DNA of 64,000 bases, taken from positions 62,001 through 126,000 of the forward strand of contig CALGSW010000012.1 of the NCBI GenBank assembly GCA_937901965.1, given 5' to 3'. The position numbers and the translations under genes were made by a program. Shown here one piece after another: positions 27,501 to 35,804 of the stretch. The stretch's first letter is position 1. The number at the start of each line of letters is the position of its first letter. Source of the DNA: an uncultured Bacteroidota bacterium (GTDB taxonomy: Bacteria > Bacteroidota > Bacteroidia > Bacteroidales > UBA932). The notes under the pieces are model-generated. The model had not been told where the DNA came from and did no database searches. It saw only the letters and a list, made by a program, of their open reading frames with translations.

Positions 27501-28763
27501 CCATATTACCGGGTCTTTTCTGTCTACTATCTTCTTGGCAGATTTTACGGTTTTAACAATTCCGCGTTCAATCAGCTTACGGATAACAAATGGTTTAAAC
27601 AGCTCTGCAGCCATATCTTTTGGAAGACCGCACTCATGCATCTTAAGTTCAGGACCCACAACAATCACGGAACGGGCAGAGTAGTCCACCCTTTTTCCGA
27701 GGAGGTTCTGACGGAACCTACCCTGTTTACCTTTAAGTGAATCTGAAAGTGATTTAAGTGTACGGTTTGCCTCAGTTTTAACTGCATTAGACTTACGAGA
27801 GTTGTCAAACAGTGAGTCAACAGCCTCCTGAAGCATCCTCTTCTCATTTCTGAGAATTACTTCCGGTGCTTTAATCTCGATAAGTCTTTTAAGTCTGTTG
27901 TTTCTTATGATAACCCTTCTGTAAAGGTCGTTAAGGTCAGATGTTGCAAACCTTCCTCCGTCAAGAGGAACCAATGGACGAAGTTCAGGTGGAATAACAG
28001 GAATTACCTTCAGTACCATCCACTCAGGGTTGTTAATCTCTCTTGACTCCCGGAAAGCCTCAACAACACTGAGTCTTTTAAGAGCCTCGGCTTTTCTTTG
28101 CTGAGAAGTCTCATTTTCAGTTTTGTTTCTGAGCTCGTAAGAGAGATCGTCAAGTTTAAGCCTCTGGAGCATCTTAAGAATTGCTTCTGCGCCCATTCCC
28201 GCGATGAACTTGTTAGGATCGTCATCCTCCAGCATAGAGTTCTCCTTTGGTAGTTTGTCAAGCAACTCCAGATATTCATCCTCATTAAGGAAGTCGTTTA
28301 CACGAACACCCTCCTGAGCAAGAATTCCTGGCTGAATTACAACATACCTTTCATAGTATACGATAGCTTCCAGTTTTTTTGATGGTATACCAAGCAGGTA
28401 GCCTATCTTATTTGGAGTTGAGCGGAAATACCAGATGTGAGCAACCGGTACTGTAAGGGTTATATGACCCATTCTCTCACGCCTTACCTTTTTCTCGGTA
28501 ACCTCCACACCGCAACGGTCACATATTATCCCGCGATAACGAATCCTCTTGTATTTACCGCAATGACATTCATAGTCCTTGTAAGGACCAAATATGCGTT
28601 CACAGAAGAGTCCATCTCTCTCCGGTTTGTATGTACGATAGTTAACAGTTTCCGGTTTGAGCACTTCACCAGAAGACCTCTCAAGAATCTCCTCGGGAGA
28701 TGCCAGACCAATGGAAATTTGGTTGAAATTACTCTTTACCTTTATCTCTTTTTTGAAAGACAT
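24504..28763 (-). CDS. rpoC: DNA-directed RNA polymerase beta' subunit
   Basis: A 1419-residue largest subunit of RNA polymerase. The N-terminal zinc-binding cluster is visible as CHCGKYKRIRYRGIICDRC. The catalytic Mg2+ motif is NADFDGDQMAVHLPL, and the second zinc-binding group includes CESRKGVCAKCYGRNLA. The trigger-loop region with GEPGTQLTLRTFHVGG is intact. It is 38 bp downstream of rpoB, the normal order, and is the last gene of the secE-to-rpoC block. Convergent terminator follows. Confidence 0.99.
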   Translation of the reverse strand: MSFKKEIKVKSNFNQISIGLASPEEILERSSGEVLKPETVNYRTYKPERDGLFCERIFGPYKDYECHCGKYKRIRYRGIICDRCGVEVTEKKVRRERMGHITLTVPVAHIWYFRSTPNKIGYLLGIPSKKLEAIVYYERYVVIQPGILAQEGVRVNDFLNEDEYLELLDKLPKENSMLEDDDPNKFIAGMGAEAILKMLQRLKLDDLSYELRNKTENETSQQRKAEALKRLSVVEAFRESREINNPEWMVLKVIPVIPPELRPLVPLDGGRFATSDLNDLYRRVIIRNNRLKRLIEIKAPEVILRNEKRMLQEAVDSLFDNSRKSNAVKTEANRTLKSLSDSLKGKQGRFRQNLLGKRVDYSARSVIVVGPELKMHECGLPKDMAAELFKPFVIRKLIERGIVKTVKSAKKIVDRKDPVIWDILENVMKGHPVLLNRAPTLHRLGIQAFQPKLIEGKAIQLHPLSCTAFNADFDGDQMAVHLPLGNAAILEAQLLMLGSHNILNPANGAPITVPSQDMVLGLYYITKIKPGAKGEGRRFYGPEEVIIGYNEKSVDLHAEIEVRLPKVMSDVSQGYEMKKTTVGRILFNQVVPKEVGFINEILTKKSLRDIISNVLKVSGVARTAQFLDDIKEIGYTMAFRGGLSFNLEDVIVPEEKETLIEDGYKQVENIMFSYNNGLITNNERYNQIIDIWTTTNSKLTNIVEKRIATDKQGFNPVYMMLHSGARGSKEQIRQLSGMRGLMAKPQKSGASSAEIIENPILSNFKEGLSVLEYFISTHGARKGLADTALKTADAGYLTRRLVDVSHDVIINEDDCGTLRGLVATAIKNKDEIVESLYERILGRTSVHDIYNPLTGEKIIEAGAQITEEIAELIQSLPIEHVEIRSVLTCESRKGVCAKCYGRNLATGRMVEKGEVVGVIAAQSIGEPGTQLTLRTFHVGGTASSIASENEIVARYEGRLELEELRTLTRTNDLGEKETIVIGRTAEMRIVDVNTGIALYNHNIPYGATLYLKDGDLVKKGDLICEWDAYNAVTIAETDGKAVFDSLIEGVTYREEAADEYSLHKEKVIIESRDKSKNPTIKILEDKIELKQYNLPVGAHIMVENGQKIKAGDILVKIPRAIGKSGDITGGLPRVTELFEARNPSNPAVVTEIDGEVLMGKIKRGNREIIIQSKSGEKKTYTVPLTKQILVQENDYVRAGMPLSEGAISPTDILAIQGPTRVQEYIVNEIQEVYRMQGVKINDKHFEIIVRQMMRKLEIVDPGDTRFLPEQLVDKWEFMEENDTIYDKKVVLDAGDSAELKPGMIVTVRRLREENSMLKRRDLKTVEARDAVPATSNQILQGITRAALRTNSFMSAASFQETTKVLSEAAIFGKKDTLEGLKENVICGHLIPAGTGTREFDRMVVSSMEDHMKLMKSKKE

Positions 28764-28801
28764 ATTATTCTCTTTTCAAATGTTCAAATACTTAATTATG
28801 A

Positions 28802-31800
28802 TCAGTCAAGATTAACGCTGAGTCCCAGACCGCGAAGTTCATGCAGAAGCACATTCAGAGATTCAGGAATACCCGGCTGAGGCATGGTCTCTCCTTTAAC
28901 AATGGCTTCGTATGCTCTTGAACGTCCTGTGACATCGTCAGACTTGATAGTGAGAATTTCTTGCAGGATATTGGCAGCACCAAATGCCTCCAATGCCCAA
29001 ACCTCCATCTCTCCAAAACGCTGGCCTCCAAACTGAGCCTTTCCGCCCAGCGGCTGCTGGGTAATAAGGGAGTAAGGCCCAATTGAACGGGCGTGCATCT
29101 TATCATCAACCATGTGGCCGAGTTTAAGCATGTAAATAACACCCACTGTAGCCGGCTGGTCAAACAATTCACCAGTACCTCCGTCGCGAAGATAAGTCTT
29201 GCCGTACTTAGGAACTCCTGCTTTATTTGTCTCTGCGGTAATCTCATCCAGAGTTGCTCCATCAAAGATAGGCGTACTGTATTTGTGTCCAAGGTTCTTA
29301 CCGGCCCAGCCCAGAACAGTTTCGTAAATCTGCCCAAGGTTCATACGGGAAGGTACACCCAGTGGATTAAGTACAATATCTACAGTAGATCCGTCCTCAA
29401 GGAATGGCATATCCTCATCACGAACTACCTTGGCAACAATACCCTTGTTCCCGTGTCTGCCCGCCATCTTATCTCCCACACGTACCTTGCGTTTCTTTGC
29501 AATATAAACTTTCGCAAGCTGCATGATACCGGTTGGAAGTTCGTCTCCGATTGTGAGGTTGTATTTAATTCTCTTTAACTCAGCATCAAACTCTTTATGA
29601 GCAATTAAATAATTGTTAATAAGTTGTTTAACCAGAGTGTTTGTATTCTTGTCAGATGTCCACTTTGCAGGATTTATATTCTCATAAGACAAAGCGTTGA
29701 GTGCTTCGTAAGTGAATGGCTGATCCTTGGTAATAAGTTCAACACCATACAGGTCACTAACTCCATTTGAGCTCTTGCTCTTAAGTAGCTCAAGGAGTTT
29801 TGAAAGGAAAGTCTGACGCAGAGCTGCTGCTTTGCGGTCAAAATTCTCTTCTGCCTGCTGCAATTGGTTCTTAGAGGTTGATTTACCACGTTTTGAATTC
29901 TCTTTGGCAACCTTTGAAAAGAGTCTCTTGTCAATTACAGTTCCTCTTAGTGAAGGAGAAGCCTTTAAAGAGGCATCTTTAACGTCGCCGGCCTTATCTC
30001 CAAAGATTGCTCTGAGCAACTTCTCTTCCGGAGAAGGATCACTTTCACCTTTAGGAGTAATCTTTCCAATTAGAATATCACCAGGTTCAACATTAGCACC
30101 TATTCTGATAATTCCATTTTCATCAAGGTCTCTTGTGGCCTCTTCACTTACGTTAGGAATGTCTGATGTTAGCTCCTCCATACCACGTTTAGTATCACGA
30201 ACCTCCATGATGTATTCGTCAACGTGAATAGATGTGAAGACATCTTCTCTAAGTAGTCTTTCAGATACTACAATAGCGTCCTCAAAGTTATATCCCTTCC
30301 AAGGCATGAACGCAACTTTAAGGTTTCTGCCAAGGGCAAGATCACCGCCCTGTGTGCCATAACCTTCAGTCATTATCTGCCCTGCGACAACTTTGTCACC
30401 CTTTTTAACAATAGGTTTAAGAGTTATTGAGGTATTCTGATTTGTTTTTCTGTACAGAGGAAGTCTGTAAATAGTAACTTCAGGATCAAAGCTTACAAAA
30501 CGTTCGTTTTCTGTCATCTCATATTTGATATGAATTTCACGAGCGTCTACATAAACTACTTCACCTTTTCCTCTTGCTACAATCTGAGTTCTTGAGTCCT
30601 TAACAACGGGTCCTTCAAGGCCTGTTCCAACGATAGGCGATTCAGGACGAATCAGCGGAACTGCCTGACGCATCATATTTGATCCCATCAAAGCACGGTT
30701 GGCGTCATCATGTTCAAGGAAAGGAATGAGTGATGCTGCAATTGAAGCTATCTGATTAGGAGATACGTCCACAAGGTCAACTTTGGATTTATCTACAACA
30801 GGATAGTCTGCTTCGTAGCGGCATTTTATCCTCTCATCAGTAATGAGACCGTCTTCAGCTATATGTACGTTTGCCTGCGCCACCATCTTCTGCTCTTCAT
30901 CTTCTGCGCTCATATAAACGCAACCTTTAGCAGTCATGTCAACAAAACCCTCAACAACCTTTCTATATGGAGTTTCAATAAATCCCAGGTCATTGATTTT
31001 TGCATATACACAAAGTGAAGAGATAAGACCGATGTTTGGTCCCTCAGGAGTTTCAATTGGACAAAGCCTTCCGTAGTGTGTATAGTGTACGTCCCTTACC
31101 TCAAAACCCGCGCGGTCTCTTGAGAGACCTCCTGGACCCAGAGCAGAGAGCCTTCTCTTATGAGTCATCTCAGCCAGAGGATTTGTCTGATCCATAAACT
31201 GAGAGAGCTGACTGGATCCAAAGAAAGAGTTGATTACAGAAGAGAGTGTCTTTGCGTTAATCAGGTCAATAGGGTAGAAGACCTCATTATCACGGACATT
31301 CATCCTCTCTCTGATTGTTCTGGCCATTCTTGATAAACCTACGCTGAACTGATTTGCAAGTTGTTCACCTACGGTTCTGATACGTCTGTTGCTCAAATGG
31401 TCAATATCATCAACTACTGCTTTTGAATTTATAAGCTGTATGAGGTAACGTATAATTTCAATTATATCTTGTTTTGTAAGAACTCTGGTTTCGTCAGGAA
31501 TATTGAGGTTAAGCTTGTGGTTTAACCTGTATCTTCCTACCTCTCCCAGGTCATATCTCTTGTCTGAGAAGAAGAGTTTGTCAATTACGTCACGTGCAGT
31601 TGCCTCATCTGCCGGTTCTGAGTTTCTGAGCTGACGGTATGTATAGTATACTGCCTCTTTGCCGGTGTTGCAGACATCTTTTTGAAGAGTATTTGCAATA
31701 ATGGCAAAGTCGTTAAGATTTACATCTTCTTTATGTATAAGTATGGTGCTTACACCGGATTCCAGTATCTCATCAATATGCTCCTCCTCAAGAATAGTCT

Positions 31801-32620
31801 CTCGCTCAAGAATTACTCTTACCCTCTCAATGTATACAACCTCTCCGGTATCCTCATCAACGAAATCTTCGTTCCATGAAGTGAGAACTTTAGCAGCAAG
31901 TTTGCTGCCTACACACTTCTTGAGATTTGCTTTTGTGACCTTTACTTCATTAGCTAAACCAAAGATGTCTAAAATCTCCTTGTCGCTTTCGTATCCTATG
32001 GCACGAAGTAAAGTAGTTACCGGAAGCTTTTTCTTCCGGTCAATGTATGCATACATGACATTATTAATGTCAGTTGCAAACTCTATCCACGATCCCTTGA
32101 ACGGGATTATACGTGCAGAGTATAGTTTTGTTCCGTTGGCGTGCAAACTCTGTCCAAAGAAAACGCCAGGAGAACGGTGGAGCTGGGAAACGATCACTCT
32201 CTCCGAACCGTTTATTACGAATGTCCCGCGAGGGGTCATGTATGGAATGGTTCCAAGATATACATCCTGGATCATTGTTTCAAAATCCTCGTGGGTGGGA
32301 TCTGTACAGTAAAGCTTAAGTTTTGCCTTAAGCGGAACACTGTATGTCAGACCTCTGTCAAGACACTCCTCAATAGAATATCTTGGCGGGTCAATAAAGT
32401 AGTCAATGAACTCAAGTACAAAGCTATTACGTGTATCCGTAATAGGGAATATCTCCTGAAATACTTTATAGAGACCTTCATTTTTCCTGTTTTCAGGAGT
32501 TGTGTCAAGCTGAAAAAAATCTCGGAAAGATTTTAGCTGCACCTCCAAAAAATCTGGATAATCCAGAAGGGACTTTGAAGTCGCGAATGTAATCCGCTGA
32601 TTAATATTTGTTTGCGACAT
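28802..32620 (-). CDS. rpoB: DNA-directed RNA polymerase beta subunit
   Basis: A 1272-residue subunit that forms the other half of the polymerase active site. The rifampicin-binding region reads SQLSQFMDQTNPLAEMTHKR then RRLSALGPGGLSRDRAGFEV, with the Asp, His and Ser positions of susceptible enzymes kept. KMAGRHGNKGIVAKV and the C-terminal GQRFGEMEVWALEAFGAA are also standard. The gap to rplL is 103 bp and holds an attenuator-like hairpin, so rpoBC expression can be reduced relative to the ribosomal genes in front. Confidence 0.99.
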   Translation of the reverse strand: MSQTNINQRITFATSKSLLDYPDFLEVQLKSFRDFFQLDTTPENRKNEGLYKVFQEIFPITDTRNSFVLEFIDYFIDPPRYSIEECLDRGLTYSVPLKAKLKLYCTDPTHEDFETMIQDVYLGTIPYMTPRGTFVINGSERVIVSQLHRSPGVFFGQSLHANGTKLYSARIIPFKGSWIEFATDINNVMYAYIDRKKKLPVTTLLRAIGYESDKEILDIFGLANEVKVTKANLKKCVGSKLAAKVLTSWNEDFVDEDTGEVVYIERVRVILERETILEEEHIDEILESGVSTILIHKEDVNLNDFAIIANTLQKDVCNTGKEAVYYTYRQLRNSEPADEATARDVIDKLFFSDKRYDLGEVGRYRLNHKLNLNIPDETRVLTKQDIIEIIRYLIQLINSKAVVDDIDHLSNRRIRTVGEQLANQFSVGLSRMARTIRERMNVRDNEVFYPIDLINAKTLSSVINSFFGSSQLSQFMDQTNPLAEMTHKRRLSALGPGGLSRDRAGFEVRDVHYTHYGRLCPIETPEGPNIGLISSLCVYAKINDLGFIETPYRKVVEGFVDMTAKGCVYMSAEDEEQKMVAQANVHIAEDGLITDERIKCRYEADYPVVDKSKVDLVDVSPNQIASIAASLIPFLEHDDANRALMGSNMMRQAVPLIRPESPIVGTGLEGPVVKDSRTQIVARGKGEVVYVDAREIHIKYEMTENERFVSFDPEVTIYRLPLYRKTNQNTSITLKPIVKKGDKVVAGQIMTEGYGTQGGDLALGRNLKVAFMPWKGYNFEDAIVVSERLLREDVFTSIHVDEYIMEVRDTKRGMEELTSDIPNVSEEATRDLDENGIIRIGANVEPGDILIGKITPKGESDPSPEEKLLRAIFGDKAGDVKDASLKASPSLRGTVIDKRLFSKVAKENSKRGKSTSKNQLQQAEENFDRKAAALRQTFLSKLLELLKSKSSNGVSDLYGVELITKDQPFTYEALNALSYENINPAKWTSDKNTNTLVKQLINNYLIAHKEFDAELKRIKYNLTIGDELPTGIMQLAKVYIAKKRKVRVGDKMAGRHGNKGIVAKVVRDEDMPFLEDGSTVDIVLNPLGVPSRMNLGQIYETVLGWAGKNLGHKYSTPIFDGATLDEITAETNKAGVPKYGKTYLRDGGTGELFDQPATVGVIYMLKLGHMVDDKMHARSIGPYSLITQQPLGGKAQFGGQRFGEMEVWALEAFGAANILQEILTIKSDDVTGRSRAYEAIVKGETMPQPGIPESLNVLLHELRGLGLSVNLD

Positions 32621-32658
32621 TTTATTCGGATTGGTTGAAATTATGTTAAAATAACGAC

Positions 32659-32691
32659 AAAAAGGTTTAGAGCCGTTTTGGGCTCTAAACC
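32659..32691 (-). terminator. Attenuator-like hairpin between rplL and rpoB
   Basis: Read on the minus strand, GGTTTAGAGCC and GGCTCTAAACC form a perfect 11-bp stem with a 6-nt loop, followed by TTTTT. This has the form of an intrinsic terminator placed inside the rplL-rpoB gap. A partial terminator at this position is known from E. coli. A smaller CCCG/CGGG hairpin lies just upstream at 32703-32715. Confidence 0.75.
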
Positions 32692-32723
32692 TGATATTGG
32701 TACCCGATCAACGGGATGTAGAG

Positions 32724-33098
32724 TTATTTAATCTCAACTTCTCCGCCTGCTTCTTCTAACTGAGCTTTTACTTGTTCTGCTTCCGCTTTAGAAACTTTCT
32801 CCTTGATAGGTTTTGGTGAAGCATCCACTAAATCTTTAGCCTCTTTAAGACCAAGACCTGTAATCTCTTTCACAACTTTTACTATCTGAAGTTTTGCCTG
32901 ACCTGGTGATTTAAGGATAACATCGAACTGGGTTTGCTCAGCTACTTCAGCTACTGCAGCAGCAGCAGGGCCGGCAACAGCTACAGCAGCAGCTGCAGGC
33001 TCAATGCCATACTCCTCTTTGAGGACTTTTGCCAATTCTTGTACTTCTTTTACAGACAGGTTTACTAATTCTTCTGCAAATTTTTTGATATCTGCCAT
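32724..33098 (-). CDS. rplL: Large ribosomal subunit protein bL12 (L7/L12)
   Basis: A 124-residue stalk protein that recruits translation GTPases. The N-terminal dimerisation helices (about 1-35) are followed by an Ala-rich hinge (PAAAAVAVAGPAAAAVAEV). The C-terminal domain (about 56-124) contains KIQVVKEVR-like QIVKVVKEITGLGLKEAKDL. It follows rplJ by 37 bp. Confidence 0.98.
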   Translation of the reverse strand: MADIKKFAEELVNLSVKEVQELAKVLKEEYGIEPAAAAVAVAGPAAAAVAEVAEQTQFDVILKSPGQAKLQIVKVVKEITGLGLKEAKDLVDASPKPIKEKVSKAEAEQVKAQLEEAGGEVEIK

Positions 33099-33135
33099 GG
33101 TTGTAAATATTTAAATGATTTTAATTTTCTTTTTG

Positions 33136-33660
33136 TTACTCTTTTTCTGATAATGTCTTAACGATACCTGCAATTTTACCTCCTCCGTTTGATTCAAGAG
33201 CTGAGATAACATTACGTACAGGTGCCTGGAGAAGACCAATGATGTCTCCGATGAGTTCTTCACGAGACTTGATTGCTACGAGGGCATCAAGTTGGTTCTC
33301 ACCAACGTATGCACACTCCTGTACATAAGCACCTTTTAATACCGGTTTGCCATGTTTTTTTCCAAACTCTTTGATTAGTTTGGCAGGGGCATTTGCAGCC
33401 TCAGTAAACATGATAGCGGAAGGTCCTTCAAGTATAGGGAAGAGCAGCTCTACTTCTGCATTTCCTCTCTTTTCAAGAGCTTTGCGAAGCAGGGTGTTCT
33501 TTACAACAACCAGTTTAATCTGTTTTTCGAAGCAAGTACGGCGCAATAGGGCTGTCTTCTCGGCGTTAAGGCCGGAGATGTCTGCCAGGTAGAAGTGAGG
33601 TGTTTGCTCAAGTTGCGCTGCCAGGCTTTCAATAATCTGTGTTTTTTCTTCTTTTCTCAT
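33136..33660 (-). CDS. rplJ: Large ribosomal subunit protein uL10
   Basis: A 174-residue stalk base protein that binds 23S rRNA and anchors L7/L12 dimers through its C-terminal helix. The N-terminal half has LRRTCFEKQIKLVVVKNTLL. Only 12 bp separate it from rplA, so the long leader that carries L10 autoregulation in E. coli is not present at that spot; any feedback control must act elsewhere. Confidence 0.97.
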   Translation of the reverse strand: MRKEEKTQIIESLAAQLEQTPHFYLADISGLNAEKTALLRRTCFEKQIKLVVVKNTLLRKALEKRGNAEVELLFPILEGPSAIMFTEAANAPAKLIKEFGKKHGKPVLKGAYVQECAYVGENQLDALVAIKSREELIGDIIGLLQAPVRNVISALESNGGGKIAGIVKTLSEKE

Positions 33661-33672
33661 AAAACAAATTTA

Positions 33673-34374
33673 TTATTCAGCAGCACTAAACGACTTGCTA
33701 TCGATGTTAATTCCGGGACTCATTGTAGAAGAGATACATATACTCTTTACATAGGTACCTTTTAGCGCTTGTGGCTTAAGTTTGATTACAGTATTGATAA
33801 ACTCAAGAGCATTTTCTGCAAGGTGGTGAGGGTCAAATGACACCTTACCAACAGAAGCATGTATAATACCTTGTTTATCAACTTTGAAGTCAATCTTACC
33901 GGCTTTTACCTCTTTAACAGCCTGTGCAATATCCATTGTCACAGTACCTGTTTTAGGGTTAGGCATTAAACCACGAGGGCCGAGGATACGACCAATGGCT
34001 CCAATTTTGGCCATTACAGATGGTGTACATATAATAACATCCACATCGGTCCATCCGCCCTTTATCTTTTCGATATAGTCATCAAGTCCAACGTGGTCTG
34101 CACCAGCTTCCTTTGCTTCGGTCTCCTTGTCTGGAGTACAAAGTACAAGTACACGAACGGTCTTACCTGTTCCGTGAGGAAGAGTAACCACGCCGCGAAC
34201 CATTTGATTTGCTTTACGTGGATCTACACCAAGGCGCATTGCAACATCAACTGAAGCGTCAAATTTTGTAAAGGTAACCTCCTTTACAAGACTGCATGCC
34301 TCAAGAAGTTTATATTGCTTCTGCGGATCAACCTTTGCGTATACTATTTTTTGATTTTTTGTCAGCTTACTCAT
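33673..34374 (-). CDS. rplA: Large ribosomal subunit protein uL1
   Basis: A 233-residue rRNA-binding protein of the L1 stalk. The signature IGRILGPRGLMPNPKTGTVT is intact, and the N-terminal FTKFDASVDVAMRLGVDPRK fits the family. It lies 14 bp after rplK and 12 bp before rplJ. In many bacteria L1 represses its own operon, and no separate target site could be identified here. Confidence 0.98.
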   Translation of the reverse strand: MSKLTKNQKIVYAKVDPQKQYKLLEACSLVKEVTFTKFDASVDVAMRLGVDPRKANQMVRGVVTLPHGTGKTVRVLVLCTPDKETEAKEAGADHVGLDDYIEKIKGGWTDVDVIICTPSVMAKIGAIGRILGPRGLMPNPKTGTVTMDIAQAVKEVKAGKIDFKVDKQGIIHASVGKVSFDPHHLAENALEFINTVIKLKPQALKGTYVKSICISSTMSPGINIDSKSFSAAE

Positions 34375-34388
34375 TTTCGCAGGATTTA

Positions 34389-34835
34389 TTAGTTTACATC
34401 TTCAGGAAATGTGCCAGTAACATTGATACCCATGCTGCGTGCAGTTCCGGCTACCATGCTCATGGCAGACTTCAAAGTGAACGCGTTCATATCCGGCATC
34501 TTGTCTGTAGCAATTTCGCGGATCTGCTCCCATGTCACGCTTCCCACCTTCTTCCTGTTAGGTTCTGCAGAACCGCTCTGGATTTTGGCAGCCTCTTTTA
34601 ACTGAATTGCTACCGGTGGTTGTTTTACAATAAATGTAAATGACTTGTCACTGAAAACAGTGATAATGACAGGCAGAACTTTACCGGCCTTATCCTGGGT
34701 GCGTGCATTAAACTGCTTGCAGAAATCCATTATGTTCACACCCTTTGAACCGAGAGCCGGTCCTACAGGAGGTGAAGGATTCGCTGCACCGCCTTTAATC
34801 TGCAATTTAATGAGTGCGGCAACTTCTTTAGCCAT
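34389..34835 (-). CDS. rplK: Large ribosomal subunit protein uL11
   Basis: A 148-residue protein of the GTPase-associated centre. The proline-rich N-terminal segment AANPSPPVGPALGSKGVNIM and the C-terminal rRNA-binding domain with GSVTWEQIREIATDKMPDMN are typical. It follows nusG by 13 bp. Confidence 0.98.
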   Translation of the reverse strand: MAKEVAALIKLQIKGGAANPSPPVGPALGSKGVNIMDFCKQFNARTQDKAGKVLPVIITVFSDKSFTFIVKQPPVAIQLKEAAKIQSGSAEPNRKKVGSVTWEQIREIATDKMPDMNAFTLKSAMSMVAGTARSMGINVTGTFPEDVN

Positions 34836-34848
34836 AATTATTGATTTT

Positions 34849-35403
34849 TTATTCTTTAACTACTTGAACAAAATTTAACTCCAGGAGAGTTTTTCTTCCA
34901 AAAATTTTCACCATTACTTTAACCTTCTTCTTGTCTTCGTCAATCTCTTCAACAGTTCCGTCGAAACCATTAAATGGACCGTCAACAACTTTTACGGCTT
35001 CTCCAATGATGAATGGTGTAATATTCTCCTCCTCTCTGTCTGCCATCTCATCAACCTTACCTAAAATACGGTTGACCTCTGCCTGACGAAGCGGAACAGG
35101 ATTGTTATCCTTTGATGCCTTGTCTGTCAGGAAGCCGGAAACATGAGGAATGTCGCGTATTATATGCTGGATTTCCGGAGTTAATATAGCTTCAATGAGT
35201 ATATAGCCTGGAAAGAAAATCCTGTCCGCAGAGACCTTTTTACCGTTTTTTACCTGGTAAACCTTCTCTGTAGGAATGAGAACCTGGAAAATCCTGTCCT
35301 CAAGCTTTAGTCTTTTGATTTCTCCCTCTATGTACTCCTTGGCCTTCTTCTCCTTGCCACCGGCAGATCTTACGACATACCAATTTTTGGTAACTTCACT
35401 CAT
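34849..35403 (-). CDS. nusG: Transcription termination/antitermination factor NusG
   Basis: A 184-residue elongation factor that binds the RNA polymerase clamp and links to ribosome or Rho. The NGN domain (about 5-115, KNWYVVRSAGGKEKKAKEYI) is followed by a KOW domain (about 130-184) with EAVKVVDGPFNGFDGTVEEI. It begins one base after the secE stop. Confidence 0.97.
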   Translation of the reverse strand: MSEVTKNWYVVRSAGGKEKKAKEYIEGEIKRLKLEDRIFQVLIPTEKVYQVKNGKKVSADRIFFPGYILIEAILTPEIQHIIRDIPHVSGFLTDKASKDNNPVPLRQAEVNRILGKVDEMADREEENITPFIIGEAVKVVDGPFNGFDGTVEEIDEDKKKVKVMVKIFGRKTLLELNFVQVVKE

Positions 35404-35404
35404 A

Positions 35405-35599
35405 TTAGTACAACATGTTGTAAATGGTTGTCATAATGTTCCTGAAACCAAAGTCCATAACAAAAATGACCCCGGCAAAGATAAGAGATGCAACCATAAC
35501 TACTATGGCCGAGCTCTGAAGCTGCGCCCATGAAGGCCAGCTAACCTTGTTTACCAATTCGGTGTACGATTCCTGAAGATACAACTTTATCTTGTTCAT
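35405..35599 (-). CDS. secE: Preprotein translocase subunit SecE
   Basis: A 64-residue inner-membrane protein with one transmembrane helix (about 30-55, SSAIVVMVASLIFAGVIFVM), preceded by the amphipathic helix SYTELVNKVSWPSWAQLQ. This is the short single-helix form common outside Proteobacteria. It clamps SecY in the SecYEG channel. The secE-nusG order is conserved. Confidence 0.95.
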   Translation of the reverse strand: MNKIKLYLQESYTELVNKVSWPSWAQLQSSAIVVMVASLIFAGVIFVMDFGFRNIMTTIYNMLY

Positions 35600-35684
35600 C
35601 TTTATTTAATTGTCGGCCTCTTGCAGGTGGAAGCTTCTGCTTTTGACCGGATTGTTTAAAAACGACGCGTAACCATCGATTTTG

Positions 35685-35755
35685 CAGGGGCAGAGAGATT
35701 CGAACTCCCATCAACGGTTTTGGAGACCGCTATTCTACCCTTGAACTATGCCCCT
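35685..35755 (-). tRNA. trnW: tRNA-Trp (anticodon CCA)
   Basis: A full cloverleaf on the minus strand: acceptor AGGGGCA pairs with TGCCCCT, the D stem GTTC/GAAT and T stem GGGAG/CTCTC are sound, and the anticodon loop is CTCCAAA. CCA is not encoded. It lies between tuf and secE, a common Bacteroidota place. Confidence 0.95.
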
Positions 35756-35761
35756 AGATAA

Positions 35762-35790
35762 AGTTAGCCACCTTTAAGGGGTGACTAACT
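35762..35790 (-). terminator. Hairpin between tuf and tRNA-Trp
   Basis: AGTTAGTCACC and GGTGGCTAACT (minus strand) form an 11-bp stem with one G-T pair. Only a weak T tract (TTTAT) follows, so it may be a partial terminator or a processing signal before the tRNA. Confidence 0.55.
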
Positions 35791-35804
35791 CTTTATTAAG
35801 TTAA

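Noticed and set aside
31701..32312. 203-codon plus-strand frame inside rpoB
   Set aside because: Antisense to conserved rpoB with Ser/Thr-rich composition typical of reverse-frame artefacts.
33661..33672. L10(L12) leader for ribosomal autoregulation
   Set aside because: Only 12 bp separate rplA and rplJ, which is too short for the known leader structure.
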